This document shows, piece after piece, positions 41,847 to 42,696 of a stretch of 42,696 nt of DNA (its first letter is position 1; each line of letters starts with the position of its first letter). A model generated the notes under the pieces. The model ran no database searches, was not told the origin of the DNA, and saw only the letters and a list, made by a program, of their open reading frames with translations. A program made the position numbers and the translations under genes. This DNA comes from Legionellaceae bacterium (GTDB taxonomy: Bacteria; Pseudomonadota; Gammaproteobacteria; Legionellales; Legionellaceae): positions 1-42,696 of the forward strand of contig CANJSM010000007.1 of the NCBI GenBank assembly GCA_947477015.1, given 5' to 3'.

Positions 41847-42370
41847 CAGAGACAAGCGCACTTTCACCTAAATATCGAATTGAGCAATTGGATAAGAAAC
41901 ATAATAAAAATTTGTTTTCCTGTGGAACTCAAGCACTGGATCAGTATCTCAAAATACAAGCTAGTCAAGATAGTAACAAGAATGTTGCAATTACATATGT
42001 ATTGACACAGCAGGACTCCGACCATGTTTCAGGATTTTATACGATTTCATCAATTGGAATATTCCCTGGCGAGCTACCCACTGAGTTAGCCAAAAAATTG
42101 CCAAGATATCCGGTTTTACCTGGAATATTGTTGGGACGATTAGCCGTAGATGAAAACATGAAGGGTAAAAAGATTGGTGCGTTACTGTTGATGGATTCAC
42201 TTAAGCGAAGTCTTGCTGTAAGCCATCAAATTGGAATTGTTGCGGTCATTGTTGATGCCAAAGATGCGATTTCCGTGAATTTTTACAAGCATTTTGGTTT
42301 TATACCGTTCCCGGCAAATGATCATCGATTGTTTTTGCCCATCGGTACAATAAAGGGGTTGGGTTTATGA
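41843..42370 (+). CDS. GNAT-family (TacT-like) toxin
   Basis: The 175-residue acetyltransferase has the acetyl-CoA loop LGRLAVDENMKGKKIGALLL and the late catalytic Tyr segment VNFYKHFGFIPFP. The family start (YRIEQLDKKHNKNLFSCGTQ) and the TYVLTQQDSDHVSGFYTISS strand match toxins paired with DUF1778 antitoxins. Such toxins acetylate the amino group of charged tRNAs and stop translation. The gene overlaps the antitoxin by four bases. All visible motifs are intact, so the toxin is probably active. Confidence 0.93.
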   Translation: MTETSALSPKYRIEQLDKKHNKNLFSCGTQALDQYLKIQASQDSNKNVAITYVLTQQDSDHVSGFYTISSIGIFPGELPTELAKKLPRYPVLPGILLGRLAVDENMKGKKIGALLLMDSLKRSLAVSHQIGIVAVIVDAKDAISVNFYKHFGFIPFPANDHRLFLPIGTIKGLGL

Positions 42371-42604
42371 CCTATTCTGATAGCCGAGAAAATATGCATA
42401 CACCAGCCCTCTGACATAAACTGATCCACTAGAAACCCGACAGAGCCCAGATGTTTGTCACGCGACCATAATATAAACATGCTCACATGCTCACATGCTA
42501 TATCCTCTATGTAGTTTTTATTAGAAAGTGCACGAAAACCCTCTTCTGCTAATGGGTGACCCCGAACCTGTGTAGCACGGCTACACTCAACTAATTTACT
42601 CATG

Positions 42605-42630
42605 TGATCAAGGCATACTTATCGCAAAAG
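42605..42630 (+). repeat. 26-base direct repeat, copy 1
   Basis: The segment starts tgatcaaggcatacttatcg and ends caaaag. An identical copy begins 66 bases later at 42671. Between them lies gcacaggtcaagacctgacc followed by ccgaacccttg. A tandem array with a 66-base period may continue beyond the window. Confidence 0.8.
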
Positions 42631-42670
42631 GCACAGGTCAAGACCTGACCCCGAACCCTTGTGCTTTTTA

Positions 42671-42696
42671 TGATCAAGGCATACTTATCGCAAAAG
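42671..42696 (+). repeat. 26-base direct repeat, copy 2, cut by window end
   Basis: Identical to 42605-42630 over all 26 bases available. The repeat unit probably extends past the window edge. Confidence 0.8.

Larger units (their letters stand above)
42371..42696. other. non-coding end of window with repeats
   Basis: No secure gene follows the toxin. A minus-strand open frame (42603 to 42322) has no recognisable features. The stretch includes tandem gctcacat units (about 42480-42498), the inverted sequence ggtcaagacctgacc (42637-42651) and two 26-base direct repeats listed separately. The region looks like mobile-element debris. Confidence 0.4.

Noticed and set aside
42322-42603. 93-residue minus-strand frame after the toxin gene
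   Set aside because: It overlaps the toxin gene by 49 bases, has no recognisable motif or good ribosome-binding site, and lies in repeat-rich debris. It remains possible but is not supported.

Overview
The window looks like a chromosomal segment of a host-associated gammaproteobacterium, most likely in or near the Legionellales (Legionella/Coxiella/Aquicella/Berkiella-type). This is inferred from the gammaproteobacterial rpsF-rpsR-DUF2232-rplI order, a double-ATP-cone NrdA, a divergent CsrA paralogue, a Sel1-repeat protein, several coiled-coil orphan proteins, moderate A+T content and many short palindromic repeats. I saw no rRNA, tRNA, CRISPR array or intact transposase. No database search was possible, so the taxonomic placement is tentative.

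Layout. 1-3.8 kb: a secreted 3D/MltA-like protein converging, with a 1-base gap, on a Sel1-repeat protein whose 5' end is disrupted at a 10-A run. 3.8-7.9 kb: the nrdA-nrdB class I ribonucleotide reductase operon with paired NrdR-box-like sites and tandem DnaA-box-like sites upstream. 7.9-14 kb: housekeeping genes (phosphodiester glycosidase-like protein, pmbA, infA, rpsT, divergent csrA, rpsF-rpsR-DUF2232-rplI, a thioredoxin-like protein). 14-15.1 kb: a decayed asparagine-synthetase-like gene among repeats.

15.2-26.1 kb is the most distinctive region: one tightly coupled minus-strand operon, in transcription order flgH-flgI-flgB-flgC-fliE-fliF-(fliG-position gene)-fliH-fliI-fliJ-flgD-flgE-fliM-fliN-fliP-TPR. 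It encodes rings, rod, hook, ATPase complex and part of the export gate, but the switch and cap proteins are reduced: a 149-residue protein stands in the place of FliG, FliM has 222 residues without a recognisable CheY-binding N terminus, FlgD has 125 residues, and FlgH has no lipobox cysteine. No flagellin, motor or chemotaxis gene is in the window. A flagellum-derived export device is a reasonable hypothesis.

26.3-32.7 kb: three orphan, mostly coiled-coil proteins around an archaeal-type aspartyl-tRNA synthetase that carries a C-terminal YbaK-like domain. 32.7-38.1 kb: lnt (apolipoprotein N-acyltransferase) and a beta-oxidation pair (hydroxyacyl-CoA dehydrogenase/enoyl-CoA hydratase fusion plus thiolase). 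38.1-42.7 kb: a PAS-GGDEF-EAL protein with a degenerate GGDEF motif, a Vat/CatB-type acetyltransferase, a DUF1778-GNAT toxin-antitoxin pair with a palindromic operator in its promoter, and direct repeats at the window edge.

A recurring theme is dispersed palindromes. Six copies of an 18-bp core (gttgggcc-NN-ggcccaac type) occur, two of them inside flagellar reading frames, and a different 53-bp palindrome supplies the last codons of lnt.
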